64,000 nucleotides of DNA from NCBI RefSeq assembly GCF_002128405.1, contig NZ_NETJ01000006.1:1-64000 (forward strand), written 5' to 3'. Positions 53,344-62,933 of this stretch are shown here, piece after piece (position 1 is the stretch's first letter; each line of letters starts with the position of its first letter). The DNA is from Gottfriedia solisilvae. GTDB lineage: Bacteria > Bacillota > Bacilli > Bacillales > Bacillaceae_G. A program made the position numbers and the translations under genes. The notes below the pieces were generated by a model that saw only the letters and a list, made by a program, of their open reading frames with translations, ran no database searches and was not told where the DNA came from.

Positions 53344-54543
53344 ATGCCAAAAAAACTCTGGTTTTTATTAATAGGTATGATTTTAAACGTAACAGGAAAT
53401 TCTTTTTTGTGGCCATTCAATGCGATATATATACATGAACATTTAGGAAAGTCCTTGTCAGTAGCAGGGCTTATTTTAATGTTTAACTCATTGGCTGGCG
53501 TTTTTGGTAATATGCTCGGCGGTTGGCTTTTTGATAAATTTGGGGGATACAAGTCAATTCTAACAGGGATCATTATTACTTTTCTTTCAATATTAGGTTT
53601 AGTCATAAATCATTCTTGGTCATTTTATAGTTTTTTCTTAATCACATTAGGTTTCGGTGTAGGAATTGTCTTTCCATCTATGTATGCAATGGTCGGGGCT
53701 GCTTGGCCAGAGGGTGGACGTAAAGCGTTTAATGCACTATATGTTGCTCAAAACTTAGGTGTTGCAATTGGTACTGCTTTAGGCGGGATCGTAGCGGATT
53801 TCGATATCAATTATATTTTCACAGCTAATTTGATCTTATATATTATTTTCTTTTTCGTAGCTGCTATTGGTTTTAGAAATATGGAAATAACAAAGGATGA
53901 AAAGGTAGAGGATAGTGTAGGGAAAGATAAGCCAAAGTTTTCTCTAACTCCATCAATGAAGGCTTTATTAATTGTTTGTTGTTCTTATGTTCTATGTTGG
54001 CTAGTGTATGTTCAATGGCAGACGACAATTGCTTCTGAAATGTCTAACTTGAAAATTGGATTAACAAATTATAGTCTTCTTTGGACAGTAAATGGAGCGT
54101 TGATTGTTTTAGCTCAACCAATTGTATCAACAATTATTCGAAAATATGTTACAAGTATGAGAAAGCAAATGTTATTTGGGATTGGATTTTTTATTGCTTC
54201 CACAATTCTCGTCAGTACAGCAGAGCAGTTTTCAATGTTTATGATTGGAATGATTATTTTAACAATTGGCGAAATGTTTGTATGGCCAGCAGTTCCAACA
54301 ATTGCAAATATGCTAGCTCCAAAGGATAAGTTAGGAATGTATCAAGGAATCGTAAATAGCGCTGGTACAGTCGGGCGAATGATTGGTCCTTTACTTGGAG
54401 GAGCAGTAGTAGATACATTTAGTATGAAAATATTATTTATTGTATTGGTTTTCTTCTTAGTAATCAGTATGATTTTTTCTGTACTGTATGAAAAATTTGC
54501 AAAAAAGGTTATGAATGCACAAGAACAAACTGTTGCTTCATAA
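53344..54543 (+). CDS. yttB: MFS transporter YttB
   Basis: A 399-aa major facilitator with 12 membrane helices. The motif A-like loop is GGWLFDKFGGYKS between helices 2 and 3, and the second half starts near 205 after a charged loop (KDEKVEDSVGKDKPK). It resembles drug-exporter type carriers; the substrate is unknown. B. subtilis has yttB next to leuS in the same order. SD AAAGGGGAG precedes ATG 53344. Confidence 0.85.
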   Translation: MPKKLWFLLIGMILNVTGNSFLWPFNAIYIHEHLGKSLSVAGLILMFNSLAGVFGNMLGGWLFDKFGGYKSILTGIIITFLSILGLVINHSWSFYSFFLITLGFGVGIVFPSMYAMVGAAWPEGGRKAFNALYVAQNLGVAIGTALGGIVADFDINYIFTANLILYIIFFFVAAIGFRNMEITKDEKVEDSVGKDKPKFSLTPSMKALLIVCCSYVLCWLVYVQWQTTIASEMSNLKIGLTNYSLLWTVNGALIVLAQPIVSTIIRKYVTSMRKQMLFGIGFFIASTILVSTAEQFSMFMIGMIILTIGEMFVWPAVPTIANMLAPKDKLGMYQGIVNSAGTVGRMIGPLLGGAVVDTFSMKILFIVLVFFLVISMIFSVLYEKFAKKVMNAQEQTVAS

Positions 54544-54621
54544 AATAGGCAATGTATAATTGACCTTTTTCCTTGGTTATAATAAAATGGTATAAATTAA
54601 ATCTAAATGATCGGCAATGAT

Positions 54622-54857
54622 TGGGAATAGTAATGAAAGTGAAGAGGTTTAGAGAGTTGACGGCTGGTGAAAGTCAATCCCTTCTTTTCATGAACTCGCC
54701 CATAAGCCACATTTGTGAACGGTTTTTTACCAAGTAATGAATGTCGTGTTCCACGTTACGGAAACAAGTGAATGTATTTATACATTAATTTGGGTGGTAC
54801 CGCGGGAAATCCTCTCGTCCCTTTTTGGGACGGGAGGATTTTTTTATTTTTATAAAA
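54622..54857 (+). promoter_or_regulatory. T-box riboswitch of leuS
   Basis: A Stem I region with AGAGAG and GGTGAAAGTCAATCC, a candidate specifier CTC (54695-54697, leucine) in TGAACTCGCC, the T-box core TGGGTGGTACCGCG (54791-54804), and a terminator ATCCTCTCGTCCC/GGGACGGGAGGAT with a T run. Uncharged leucine tRNA pairs with specifier and T-box and lets transcription run into leuS. Confidence 0.95.
54808..54846 (+). terminator. T-box-regulated terminator of leuS
   Basis: ATCCTCTCGTCCC pairs with GGGACGGGAGGAT followed by seven T. The competing antiterminator uses the T-box core just upstream. Confidence 0.9.
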
Positions 54858-54911
54858 ATACCTGTGATACCGCCAGCCGAGCCATTTAATCATTAAAAAG
54901 GAGGCAATAAT

Positions 54912-57329
54912 ATGAGTTTTAATCATCGCAATATTGAACAAAAATGGCAATCGTATTGGTTAGATAATAAAACATTTAAAACAACTGACGATACAAGCAA
55001 GCCAAAATTTTATGCACTTGATATGTTCCCATATCCATCTGGTGCGGGTCTTCACGTAGGTCATCCAGAAGGCTATACTGCAACGGATATTTTATCAAGA
55101 ATGAAAAGAATGCAAGGGTATAATGTACTTCATCCAATGGGATGGGATGCATTCGGATTACCTGCTGAGCAATATGCACTTGATACTGGGAATGATCCAG
55201 CAGAGTTTACTGAAAAAAACATCAATACATTTAGAAATCAAATTCAAGCTCTAGGTTTCTCTTATGATTGGGATCGAGAAGTAAATACAACTGATCCTAG
55301 TTACTATAAGTGGACACAATGGATTTTCTCAAGAATGGTTGAAAAAGGATTAGCGTATGTTGATGAAGTTCCGGTAAACTGGTGTCCAGCACTTGGAACA
55401 GTTTTAGCAAATGAAGAAGTTATCGATGGGAAGAGTGAACGTGGAGGACATCCAGTTGAACGTCGTCCTATGAAACAATGGATTTTAAAAATAACTGCTT
55501 ATGCAGACAGACTATTAGAAGATCTAGAAGAACTTGATTGGCCAGAAAGCTTAAAAGAAATGCAACGTAACTGGATAGGTCGTTCTGAAGGTGCTGAAGT
55601 TTACTTCAAAGTTGATGGATACGATGAAAAAGTTACTGTATTTACTACTCGTCCAGACACTTTATTCGGTGCAAGCTATTTAGTATTAGCTCCTGAACAT
55701 GATCTAGTAAATAAAATTACGACTGCGGAGCAAAAAGAAGTAGTTGAAGCATATATCGATTCAATCAAATCAAAAAGTGATTTAGAGCGTACAGATTTAG
55801 CTAAAGATAAAACTGGCGTATTTACAGGAGCATATGCAGTTAATCCTGTAAACAATGAAAAGCTTCCAATTTGGATTGCTGACTATGTACTTGCAAGCTA
55901 TGGTACTGGTGCAATTATGGCAGTACCTGGACATGACGAACGTGACCACGAGTTTGCAGTTAAATTTAACCTACCAATCGTTGAAGTAGTTGAAGGTGGA
56001 GATGTTCAAAAAGAAGCTTACACTGGCGATGGTAAACATGTTAACTCTGATTTCTTAAATGGTTTAAATAAAGAAGATGCAATCGGAAAAATGTTAGCGT
56101 GGTTAGACTCTTCAAAATCTGGAGAGAAAAAAGTTACGTATCGTTTAAGAGATTGGTTGTTCTCTCGTCAAAGATATTGGGGTGAACCAATTCCAGTTAT
56201 TTTCTGGGAAGACGGTACAATGACAGTTGTTCCTGATGAAGAATTACCACTAATTCTACCAAAAACTGAAGATATTCGCCCAAGTGGAACTGGAGAATCA
56301 CCATTAGCAAATATTACAGAGTGGGTAAATGTAGTTGATCCTGTTACAGGTAAAAAAGGACGTCGTGAAACAAATACAATGCCACAATGGGGTGGAAGCT
56401 GTTGGTATTACTTACGTTACATCGATCCTACAAATAGTGAAGCGATTGCAGATGCAGATTTATTAAAACACTGGTTACCAGTTGATGTTTATATCGGTGG
56501 AGCAGAGCACGCAGTACTTCACTTACTTTACGCTCGTTTCTGGCATAAATTCCTATATGATTTAGGAGTAGTTCCTACTAAAGAGCCTTTCCAAAAGCTA
56601 TTTAACCAAGGAATGATCTTAGGTGAAAATAATGAAAAAATGTCTAAATCAAAAGGAAATGTCGTAAACCCAGATGATATCGTAGCAAGTCATGGTGCAG
56701 ATACATTACGTTTATATGAAATGTTTATGGGACCGTTAGATGCTTCGATTGCTTGGTCAGAAAATGGATTAGATGGTTCACGTCGTTTCTTAGACCGTGT
56801 ATGGCGTTTATTTGTTTCTGATAACGAACAAATTTCAGATAAAATTGTTGAAGGCATAACAGTAAGTAATCTTGAAAAAACTTATCACCAAACAGTGAAA
56901 AAAGTAACAGAAGACTTTGAAGGACTTCGTTTCAATACTGCTATTTCACAAATGATGGTATTCATAAATGAAGCTTACAAAGCAGAACAATTACCAAAAG
57001 ATATGGTAGAAGGATTCATTAAATTGTTAGCTCCAGTTGCACCTCATATTGGTGAAGAAATTTGGAGTAAACTTGGTCACACTGACTCAATCGCATATGC
57101 AACATGGCCAGCTTATGACGAAGCGAAATTAGTAGAAGATGAAATCGAAATCGTCGTACAAATCAATGGTAAAGTAAGAGCAAAATTACTAGTTGCCAAA
57201 GATGCTTCTCGCGAACAAATGGAGCAAATTGCACTTTCTGATGAGGCTGTGAAAGAGCAAGTTGAAGGGAAAACAGTACGAAAAATTATTGCTGTTCCTG
57301 GTAAGTTAGTAAATATCGTAGCTAATTAA
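54912..57329 (+). CDS. leuS: Leucyl-tRNA synthetase
   Basis: An 805-aa class Ia synthetase of usual Bacillus length. The HIGH motif is HVGHPEGY after PYPSGAGL, the zinc/CP1 editing domain includes [14 protein letters not shown], and the KMSKS motif is [10 protein letters not shown]. The anticodon-binding helices follow from about 650. SD AAGGAGGC precedes ATG 54912. Controlled by the upstream leucine T-box. Confidence 0.97.
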   Translation: MSFNHRNIEQKWQSYWLDNKTFKTTDDTSKPKFYALDMFPYPSGAGLHVGHPEGYTATDILSRMKRMQGYNVLHPMGWDAFGLPAEQYALDTGNDPAEFTEKNINTFRNQIQALGFSYDWDREVNTTDPSYYKWTQWIFSRMVEKGLAYVDEVPVNWCPALGTVLANEEVIDGKSERGGHPVERRPMKQWILKITAYADRLLEDLEELDWPESLKEMQRNWIGRSEGAEVYFKVDGYDEKVTVFTTRPDTLFGASYLVLAPEHDLVNKITTAEQKEVVEAYIDSIKSKSDLERTDLAKDKTGVFTGAYAVNPVNNEKLPIWIADYVLASYGTGAIMAVPGHDERDHEFAVKFNLPIVEVVEGGDVQKEAYTGDGKHVNSDFLNGLNKEDAIGKMLAWLDSSKSGEKKVTYRLRDWLFSRQRYWGEPIPVIFWEDGTMTVVPDEELPLILPKTEDIRPSGTGESPLANITEWVNVVDPVTGKKGRRETNTMPQWGGSCWYYLRYIDPTNSEAIADADLLKHWLPVDVYIGGAEHAVLHLLYARFWHKFLYDLGVVPTKEPFQKLFNQGMILGENNEKMSKSKGNVVNPDDIVASHGADTLRLYEMFMGPLDASIAWSENGLDGSRRFLDRVWRLFVSDNEQISDKIVEGITVSNLEKTYHQTVKKVTEDFEGLRFNTAISQMMVFINEAYKAEQLPKDMVEGFIKLLAPVAPHIGEEIWSKLGHTDSIAYATWPAYDEAKLVEDEIEIVVQINGKVRAKLLVAKDASREQMEQIALSDEAVKEQVEGKTVRKIIAVPGKLVNIVAN

Positions 57330-57335
57330 TATTAA

Positions 57336-57363
57336 AAGGACTGATCTTAATTGATCAGTCCTT
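57336..57363 (+). terminator. leuS terminator, copy 1
   Basis: AAGGACTGATC pairs with GATCAGTCCTT around TTAATT. The T run normally following is missing here, being replaced by TTCAGACTGCC, the start of the inserted element. Confidence 0.75.
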
Positions 57364-57490
57364 CAGACTGCCCGCCAAACGCTCGCTTTCTTCGTTGCTT
57401 CGCCTGCTTGCGGTGCTCATTACCGTCAAAGGTAACTCCGCTCCTCATTCGGCTTTGCGCCTCGAAAGACAAGCGTTTTCAGGCAGTCTG
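57364..57490. repeat. Structured GC-rich element with 27-bp inverted ends
   Basis: The ends CAGACTGCC and GGCAGTCTG are inverted, and the pairing continues through AACGCT/AGCGTT and CTTTC/GAAAG. The centre has TTACC/GGTAA within GCGG/CCGC. It carries no ORF. It is much richer in G+C than its surroundings and sits between two copies of the leuS terminator. Confidence 0.75.
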
Positions 57491-57526
57491 TATCTCTTAG
57501 TTTTTCTACTTTGTCTACAAACTGGA

Positions 57527-57556
57527 GGACTGATCTTAATTGATCAGTCCTTTTTT
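57527..57556 (+). terminator. leuS terminator, copy 2
   Basis: GGACTGATC and GATCAGTCC around TTAATT, followed by six T. The stem is identical to copy 1 and this one keeps the T run. Confidence 0.88.
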
Positions 57557-57621
57557 CTCTGTTGATGTTTACTGCGTTTACTGCTTTCTCGCATAAAAAA
57601 ATATTATATCGAAATAAACTG

Positions 57622-57651
57622 TTGACAGAATAGTAGAGTAACATCTATAAT
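57622..57651 (+). promoter_or_regulatory. Sigma-A promoter of the permease gene
   Basis: TTGACA at 57622-57627 and TATAAT at 57646-57651, both perfect, 18 bp apart. It leads into two T-box leaders. Confidence 0.85.
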
Positions 57652-57659
57652 TCAAAACA

Positions 57660-57963
57660 TACTTAATAAGGACCGTAGCTACGTCTTAATAGTTAATAGA
57701 ATAATTGAGCAATGAAGGGAATATAAGTAGTGCTTATCTCACTGTTTTAGAGAGCTGATGGAAGGTGCAAATCAGTACATAGATAAGGGTGAATTTCAAT
57801 CCTGGAGCATTTTTTTCGAAATAAAGGCTAATCTTTATAGAGGAAAAAACGGTCAAATATGATCGTTAACAAAGTCGAGAGGCAGGCCGATACATAGTCT
57901 GCAACTAGGGTGGTACCGCGAATTTTTCGTCCCTACTGATCTATTCAGTAGGGGCTTTTTTAT
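57660..57963 (+). promoter_or_regulatory. T-box riboswitch 1 of the permease
   Basis: AGAGAGCTGATGG begins the conserved part of Stem I, GTGAATTTCAATCCTGG holds the probable specifier (TTC, phenylalanine, at 57795-57797), the T-box core is AGGGTGGTACCGCG (57907-57920), and the terminator is CCCTACTGA/TCAGTAGGG with a T run (57931-57962). The specifier reading is by eye; ATT or TTT are possible neighbours. Confidence 0.9.
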
Positions 57964-57989
57964 TATTCAGGAATACAAAACAATTAGAT

Positions 57990-58247
57990 ATAGAACGTGC
58001 TATGAAAGGAATTTAGTAATACTTATTTCAATGTTTCAGAGAGCTGATGGTTGGTGAGAATCAGTATATAAATAAGTGTGAATTTCAATCCTGGAGCATC
58101 TTTTTCGAAATAAAGGGTAACTTTTATAAGGGAAGGACGGTCAATCGATCGTTAATCAAATGAAGAGGCAGATGATTAGTCTGCAATTAGGGTGGTACCA
58201 CGGTGTAAATCGTCCCTGTCGTTAATGACAGGGGCGATTTTTTTATT
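57990..58247 (+). promoter_or_regulatory. T-box riboswitch 2 of the permease
   Basis: A second full T-box with the same GTGAATTTCAATCCTGGAGC stretch and the candidate specifier TTC at 58084-58086. The T-box core is AGGGTGGTACCACGG (58189-58203), and the terminator ATCGTCCCTGTC/GACAGGGGCGAT with a T run ends near 58243. It lies immediately before the permease. Confidence 0.9.
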
Positions 58248-58328
58248 TGAAATAAGTAAAAATCGACTAAATTAAATTTAAGAAATGAAAGAATTGATAA
58301 ATTAATAAGATATGAAGGAGATATTATC

Positions 58329-59678
58329 ATGGAATTACAGAAAAGTTTATTGCCACGTCATATACGATTAATGGCGCTCGGAGGAGCAATCGGTACAGGG
58401 ATTTTTAAAGGGACTTCTGAAACAGTATCAATAGCAGGTCCAGCTGTTATTTTTTCTTACTTGTTTGCAGGTTTATTGCTGCTTGTTGTTATGAGTGCAA
58501 TTGCGGAGATGGCTATTGCATACCCGGGGCTAAATATGAAAGGGTTTATTCGTAAAGCATTTGGTAAAAAAGTGTCATTTGTTATCGGTTGGTTATACTG
58601 TTTCATGTGGTTAGTAGTATGTGTTATAGAAGTAATTGCTGCTGGGAGCTTTCTACAGTATTGGTTCCCATCAATGTCTTTATGGTCATTAAGCTTTATA
58701 AGTGCTATTTTCATAGTTGCGATTAATTTAATGAATGTTAAGCGATACGGAGAATTTGAATTTTGGTTTGCAGGAATTAAAATAACGATGATTGTTTTAT
58801 TTATTGTTTTAGGTGCAGGGATATTATTTGGAATCATTCCAAGTAATGATACGAATTATATGCAAAATTATATTCAATACGACGGATTCTTCCCACACGG
58901 TTGGTCAGGGGTATTTTCAGCTCTATTAATCGTCATCTTTTCATACGGTGGTTCGGAACTAATTGGATTAACATTAACTGAAACAAAAGATGCTGACAAA
59001 GTTTTACCAAAAGTCATTAAAGGTGTAATTTGGAGAATAGTAATTTTCTATACACTTCCAATACTAATCATTTGTGGCTTAATCCCTTGGAATGAAATTG
59101 GTAATCAAGCAAGTCCATTTGTTCAAGTGTTATCAACAGTTGGTTTTAATGGTTCAGCACATATTATGAACTTTGTTTTAATTACAGCTGTTTTATCTGC
59201 AGCAAACTCTGGTATTTATGGATGTACAAGAATGCTGTTTTCTTTAGCATCAGAAGGGGAAGCACCAAAATTATTTTCACATGTTTCTAAGAACGGTGTC
59301 CCATTATATGGCGTTATATTGAGTGCAATTATTCTTGTTGGCGGTACCTTTGTTGCTTACTTCTCACCTGATCGTGTTTTTGGATATTTAATGGCAATCC
59401 CTGGATTTACAGTATCGTTAGTATGGATTAGCATTTGTTTAGCACAACTAAAATTACGCAAAACATATGCTGCAATGCCACATTTTAAAGTATGGGGATT
59501 TCCATATATAACTTCATTTACAGCAATTGCATTAATCATCAGCTGTGTTGCATTTGCATTTAGTGAACAAAATCGCATAAGTATTATGGTTTGTTTAGGT
59601 ATATTAATCTTCTTAATACTTGGCGCAATGATTGTAGATAAGAAGGATAAAAATCAGCAACTTACAATAACGAAATAA
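58329..59678 (+). CDS. Amino-acid permease, APC/AAT family
   Basis: A 449-aa permease with 12 helices. LMALGGAIGTGIFKGTS is the AAT-type first-helix signature, and the second halves of the AroP/PheP/LysP group are matched by SYGGSELIGLTLTETKDADK. It imports an amino acid by proton symport. Two tandem T-boxes with the same probable phenylalanine codon point to an aromatic substrate, although the protein alone does not show this. SD AAGGAGA precedes ATG 58329. Confidence 0.88.
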   Translation: MELQKSLLPRHIRLMALGGAIGTGIFKGTSETVSIAGPAVIFSYLFAGLLLLVVMSAIAEMAIAYPGLNMKGFIRKAFGKKVSFVIGWLYCFMWLVVCVIEVIAAGSFLQYWFPSMSLWSLSFISAIFIVAINLMNVKRYGEFEFWFAGIKITMIVLFIVLGAGILFGIIPSNDTNYMQNYIQYDGFFPHGWSGVFSALLIVIFSYGGSELIGLTLTETKDADKVLPKVIKGVIWRIVIFYTLPILIICGLIPWNEIGNQASPFVQVLSTVGFNGSAHIMNFVLITAVLSAANSGIYGCTRMLFSLASEGEAPKLFSHVSKNGVPLYGVILSAIILVGGTFVAYFSPDRVFGYLMAIPGFTVSLVWISICLAQLKLRKTYAAMPHFKVWGFPYITSFTAIALIISCVAFAFSEQNRISIMVCLGILIFLILGAMIVDKKDKNQQLTITK

Positions 59679-60008
59679 GTAGAATAAAAGAAAAATAGTT
59701 GTTACGGCAACTATTTTTTCTTTTTAATGCAAACTGTATGATACTAAGATTTTACATTACGAATTAATCTTACCTCTAATGCAGCCATAGCAAGCATTAG
59801 GGGTTTTATTTTGTATCAAGTGACTTTCAAAACCTTCTCATTATTTTGGTAAAGTAAGTTTTTCTTTCAAAATTAATCTTTATTTTATAGAGTTTTCAAT
59901 TGTATTAATAAACTATTAAACTTTAATTAAATCAACAGAAATGAGTTAAAAAGGGTTGATAATGTTTTTGGTCTACATATTTAATTTTAGATCAGAGGAG
60001 TGAAAGAC
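59679..60008. other. Intergenic region before the YARHG gene
   Basis: 330 bp. Besides the permease terminator it holds a second hairpin (CCTCTAATGC/GCATTAGGGG with TTTT at 59773-59816). Nothing else is recognised. Confidence 0.5.
59691..59718 (+). terminator. Terminator of the permease gene
   Basis: AAAAATAGTTG pairs with CAACTATTTTT around TTACGG, followed by T. Confidence 0.9.
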
Positions 60009-60584
60009 GTGGCTAAAAATAAATACATAAATGAAAATAGTCGTGCGGATAAAAGAAAATTACAAAGAAATGTTGAAGGAAATTGGAATCAAAGATATTT
60101 ATCAATATTCATAACAATTGCTGGGGTTATCATATTAGGAGCTACGGCCATTTTTTATGTATACCCAAAAATCATGACGGATGGGAATACAACGAAAAAA
60201 AGTATTTCTACAGAGAAAGATAAAGTGGCTAAGGAAAATGAAAAGAAAGAAGAAACATCTGAAAAAAACTCTAAACAAAAAGCTAAGAAACCTGCTAATA
60301 GTCAAACGAAGGTTATTGACAAGGAGCCAATTTCTAAAGATTATATTTTGCCTGAAAGTAACACGTTGAAATTAACTGATGAGGTACTTGGTAAGCTGTC
60401 AACAAATGAGTTAAGTTTAGCAAGAAATGAAATATATGCGAGACATGGATATATTTTTAAGTCCAGTGATTTAAATAAATATTTCTCAACAAAGTCATGG
60501 TATAATCCAGATCCAACTTATAATGGTGCTTTAAATGAAATTGAAAAATATAATATTAACTTTATTAAATCTAAAGAGAATTAA
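60009..60584 (+). CDS. YARHG-domain membrane protein
   Basis: About 191 aa with one membrane helix (near 30-53), a lysine/glutamate-rich low-complexity linker (about 60-105), and a C-terminal YARHG domain with ARNEIYARHGYIF and WYNPD. The C-terminal domain faces outside if the basic N-terminus is inside. YARHG domains are found in cell-surface proteins; the role is unknown. GTG 60009, eight bases after GAGGAG, is preferred to GTG 60000, which overlaps the SD. Confidence 0.82.
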   Translation: MAKNKYINENSRADKRKLQRNVEGNWNQRYLSIFITIAGVIILGATAIFYVYPKIMTDGNTTKKSISTEKDKVAKENEKKEETSEKNSKQKAKKPANSQTKVIDKEPISKDYILPESNTLKLTDEVLGKLSTNELSLARNEIYARHGYIFKSSDLNKYFSTKSWYNPDPTYNGALNEIEKYNINFIKSKEN

Positions 60585-60619
60585 AATAAGGCCAAGTTAA
60601 CTGAAAGATCCAACCAAAC

Positions 60620-60650
60620 GAAAACAAGACCACTAAGTGGTCTTGTTTTT
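60620..60650. terminator. Bidirectional terminator between the YARHG and DD-carboxypeptidase genes
   Basis: AAAACAAGACCACT pairs with AGTGGTCTTGTTTT, followed by T. Confidence 0.9.
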
Positions 60651-60655
60651 TATAT

Positions 60656-61795
60656 CTAATATGTACTAGCTTGTGTACTCGCTGGTATGACGAGATCATC
60701 TCCGTTAAATGTATAGCCATTTGAAGAAACGAAATTTGTTTGTTTCATTTTTTTACTTTTTAGATAAACTTCTACTCGTCCCAAATTTTGCAATGGTAAG
60801 ATTCCAGTAGAAAAAAGATTCTCGTAATTTAATGGATCTTGAATGATTTTTGTTTTAAAGCTTGATGATGAAAAAGCTGTAGGTATGACAATGTCAGTTT
60901 GTACTTTTCCTTCAATTCGTTGGTTTAATACTGTTACATTCGTCTTCCATGTTGAATGATCTACAAGTTTAATATTCTTAACTTTGCTATAAGCATATTG
61001 GTCTAATAGCTTTATATCATTTGAATATTTATCTTTATCCGAGCGGAGAACAACATGAATTAAAGTGATATTATTTTTCTTATTTGCTTGGATTAATGTA
61101 TTTTTGGCTGCTTTTGTATAGCCAGTTTTTGCAGCTAAAAAGTTTGGATTACTGTAAATAGGGCTAGATTTTGTCAAAACTACTTTTTGACGAGATGTTT
61201 TTACGTAAGTTTTTGTTAGGCTCATCGCTTTAACCATTAGAGGCTGTTTAATAGCTTCTCTTGTAATCATAGCTAAATCATATGCCGTAGTTTTGTGAGT
61301 TGAATTTGGTAAACCACTTGCATTTGCAAAATGAGAGTTAGTTGCACCAAGCTCCTTTGCTCTTTTGTTCATTAAATCAGCAAACTTTGAGACACTACCG
61401 CTAATTCTCTGACCAATTGCATAAGCTATATTATTATTACTATTGAGCATTAATATTTTTAGCGATTCGTCTCTAGTTATTTTTTCACCAGATTTAAAAA
61501 TGATTTGGTCATTGCTTCTTTCCTCTTGTAAACTTCTGCTTGTCATTGTAATTGTATCAGTTGGTTTTAATTTTTCTAATAATAGTAATCCAGTTAAAAC
61601 CTTCGTTGTACTCGCAGGGAAATCTCTATAATTTCCTTTTTTGGAATAAACAACCTCGCCAGTTTCAGCAACAATGGTAATTGCTTTATTACTATATACT
61701 GTAGGTGACTTAATGGAGGCTTGAGTGGAGGGTATTGGCAGAATTGCTACCAGGATAAAAATTGTTGCAAAAAACAATAGTAACTTCTTACTCAT
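60656..61795 (-). CDS. D-alanyl-D-alanine carboxypeptidase (PBP5/DacF family)
   Basis: A 379-aa exported penicillin-binding protein that trims the D-Ala from peptidoglycan stem peptides. The signal peptide ends near STQAS (about 26). The catalytic motifs are complete: S62-TTK, S119-NN and K223-TG. The C-terminal domain is beta-rich. The ending lacks an obvious amphipathic membrane anchor and repeats STQAS-like residues. The start at 61795 has AAGGAGAG five bases upstream; an in-frame ATG 33 bp earlier has no SD. Confidence 0.92.
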   Translation of the reverse strand: MSKKLLLFFATIFILVAILPIPSTQASIKSPTVYSNKAITIVAETGEVVYSKKGNYRDFPASTTKVLTGLLLLEKLKPTDTITMTSRSLQEERSNDQIIFKSGEKITRDESLKILMLNSNNNIAYAIGQRISGSVSKFADLMNKRAKELGATNSHFANASGLPNSTHKTTAYDLAMITREAIKQPLMVKAMSLTKTYVKTSRQKVVLTKSSPIYSNPNFLAAKTGYTKAAKNTLIQANKKNNITLIHVVLRSDKDKYSNDIKLLDQYAYSKVKNIKLVDHSTWKTNVTVLNQRIEGKVQTDIVIPTAFSSSSFKTKIIQDPLNYENLFSTGILPLQNLGRVEVYLKSKKMKQTNFVSSNGYTFNGDDLVIPASTQASTY

Positions 61796-61956
61796 TTTTC
61801 TCTCCTTGAAATTAACAGATTTATTCAAAATTTATTAAAGTATAACATATAATGTTTATCGTTAAAAACAGACATATTTTGTTAAATAATCATTCTTTTT
61901 TGCATAGATAATAAGAACTTGTTAAGATTGTGTCATATAATAAGGAGGAATGAGTA

Positions 61957-62253
61957 ATGAATTCTATTTCTGCAAATGAAGTAAAAGATCGCTTAGAAGC
62001 AGGTGAGACTCTTTTTTTAGTAGATGTCCGTGAAGATTATGAAGTACAACATGGGAAAATCCCTGAAGCAATTCATATTCCAATGGGAGAAATACCAAGT
62101 AAATTAGATGTATTTAATAGGGAAATGGAATATATTTTCATTTGTAAAGCTGGAGTAAGAAGCGAAAATGTGTGTGAATATTTAACAGAGCTTGGATATA
62201 AAGCAATCAACATGGAAGGTGGAATGATGGCTTGGGAAGGTGAATTAGATTAA
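61957..62253 (+). CDS. Single-domain rhodanese (YtwF-like)
   Basis: A 98-aa rhodanese-fold sulfurtransferase. Active-site Cys63 is in FICKAGVRSENV, and LVDVREDYEVQHGKIPEAIH is the N-terminal rhodanese signature. It carries persulfide sulfur between donors and acceptors; partners are unknown. SD AAGGAGGAA precedes ATG 61957. Similar in size and place to B. subtilis ytwF. Confidence 0.9.
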   Translation: MNSISANEVKDRLEAGETLFLVDVREDYEVQHGKIPEAIHIPMGEIPSKLDVFNREMEYIFICKAGVRSENVCEYLTELGYKAINMEGGMMAWEGELD

Positions 62254-62620
62254 CAACTAATTCAACTTTACTTTTCATTTTTCACATAGTATGATTATTT
62301 CAATTAGTTAGATTTCAATGAAAAACACTATAAATAAATAATAGAGGTGCTTTTGTGAGTGCGGTAGGTTCTAAATAGGAAAAATTTAATGAAATAAGCA
62401 TGATGTAATAAAGGGGATTTTTGTACATAATCATCCCTTAATTTTGTCATGGATTATTTCTCAATACCTATGAAGATACCTACTATACTTTATAAAGCGT
62501 GTAACCATGTTAGGATAACTCTATACTTTTTTGTATTAGTTTATTTTAATGGTAGTTACACATACCTTGTAATGTAAAGAAAGCTGCGGTATCTCCGCAG
62601 CTTTTTTAGTTATTTTAAAA
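62254..62620. other. Intergenic region after the rhodanese gene
   Basis: AT-rich with no gene found. A short inverted repeat follows the rhodanese stop (GAATTAG/CTAATTC), AAGGGGAT/ATCCCTT occurs near 62411-62440, and a clear terminator is at 62579-62608 although no long gene ends there. Confidence 0.5.
62579..62608 (+). terminator. Terminator hairpin without an adjacent gene
   Basis: AAAGCTGCGG pairs with CCGCAGCTTT around TATCT, followed by a T run. The nearest upstream gene on the same strand ends over 300 bp earlier. Confidence 0.88.
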
Positions 62621-62808
62621 GGCTCTTTTCTAAAAGATTGTTGCTTTTTGGATTTAAAACTACAAAGACAAAAGTTGATTACAACGGAAAGTGCGAGACT
62701 CCTGTGAGAGATGCGGGAAAGGCTGAGACCCTTCATAGCACCGAGGAGGCGTAGCTCTCACCCACTAAAAAGGGAGCATCCTGTAGTTGTAATCAACTAA
62801 CGCATTCT
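62621..62808 (+). repeat. Dispersed palindromic repeat, copy D
   Basis: Leader GGCTCTTTTCTAAAAGATTG, AAAGTTGATTACAACGGAAAG, GGGAGCATCCTGTAG and the inverted end GTTGTAATCAACT followed by AACGCATTCT. It is nearly the same as copy B and lies directly after the orphan terminator. Confidence 0.88.
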
Positions 62809-62933
62809 TATAGCAACAGTGCATACGAAAACGTCCTTTTAAAAAGGTGAAAACTAATTACAATTCTCATTGGAATCTAATGAGTAGGTATCTTCATTTA
62901 TGATCAAAAAAGACATGGTGAGGAGAATAGAAA

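Noticed and set aside
54560-54583. TTGACC and TATAAT before the leuS T-box as a promoter
   Set aside because: The spacing is only 12 bp, too short for sigma-A. The real promoter may use one of these boxes with a poor partner.
57364-57490. Insertion sequence between the two leuS terminators
   Set aside because: At 127 bp with no ORF it cannot encode a transposase; it is kept as a structured repeat.
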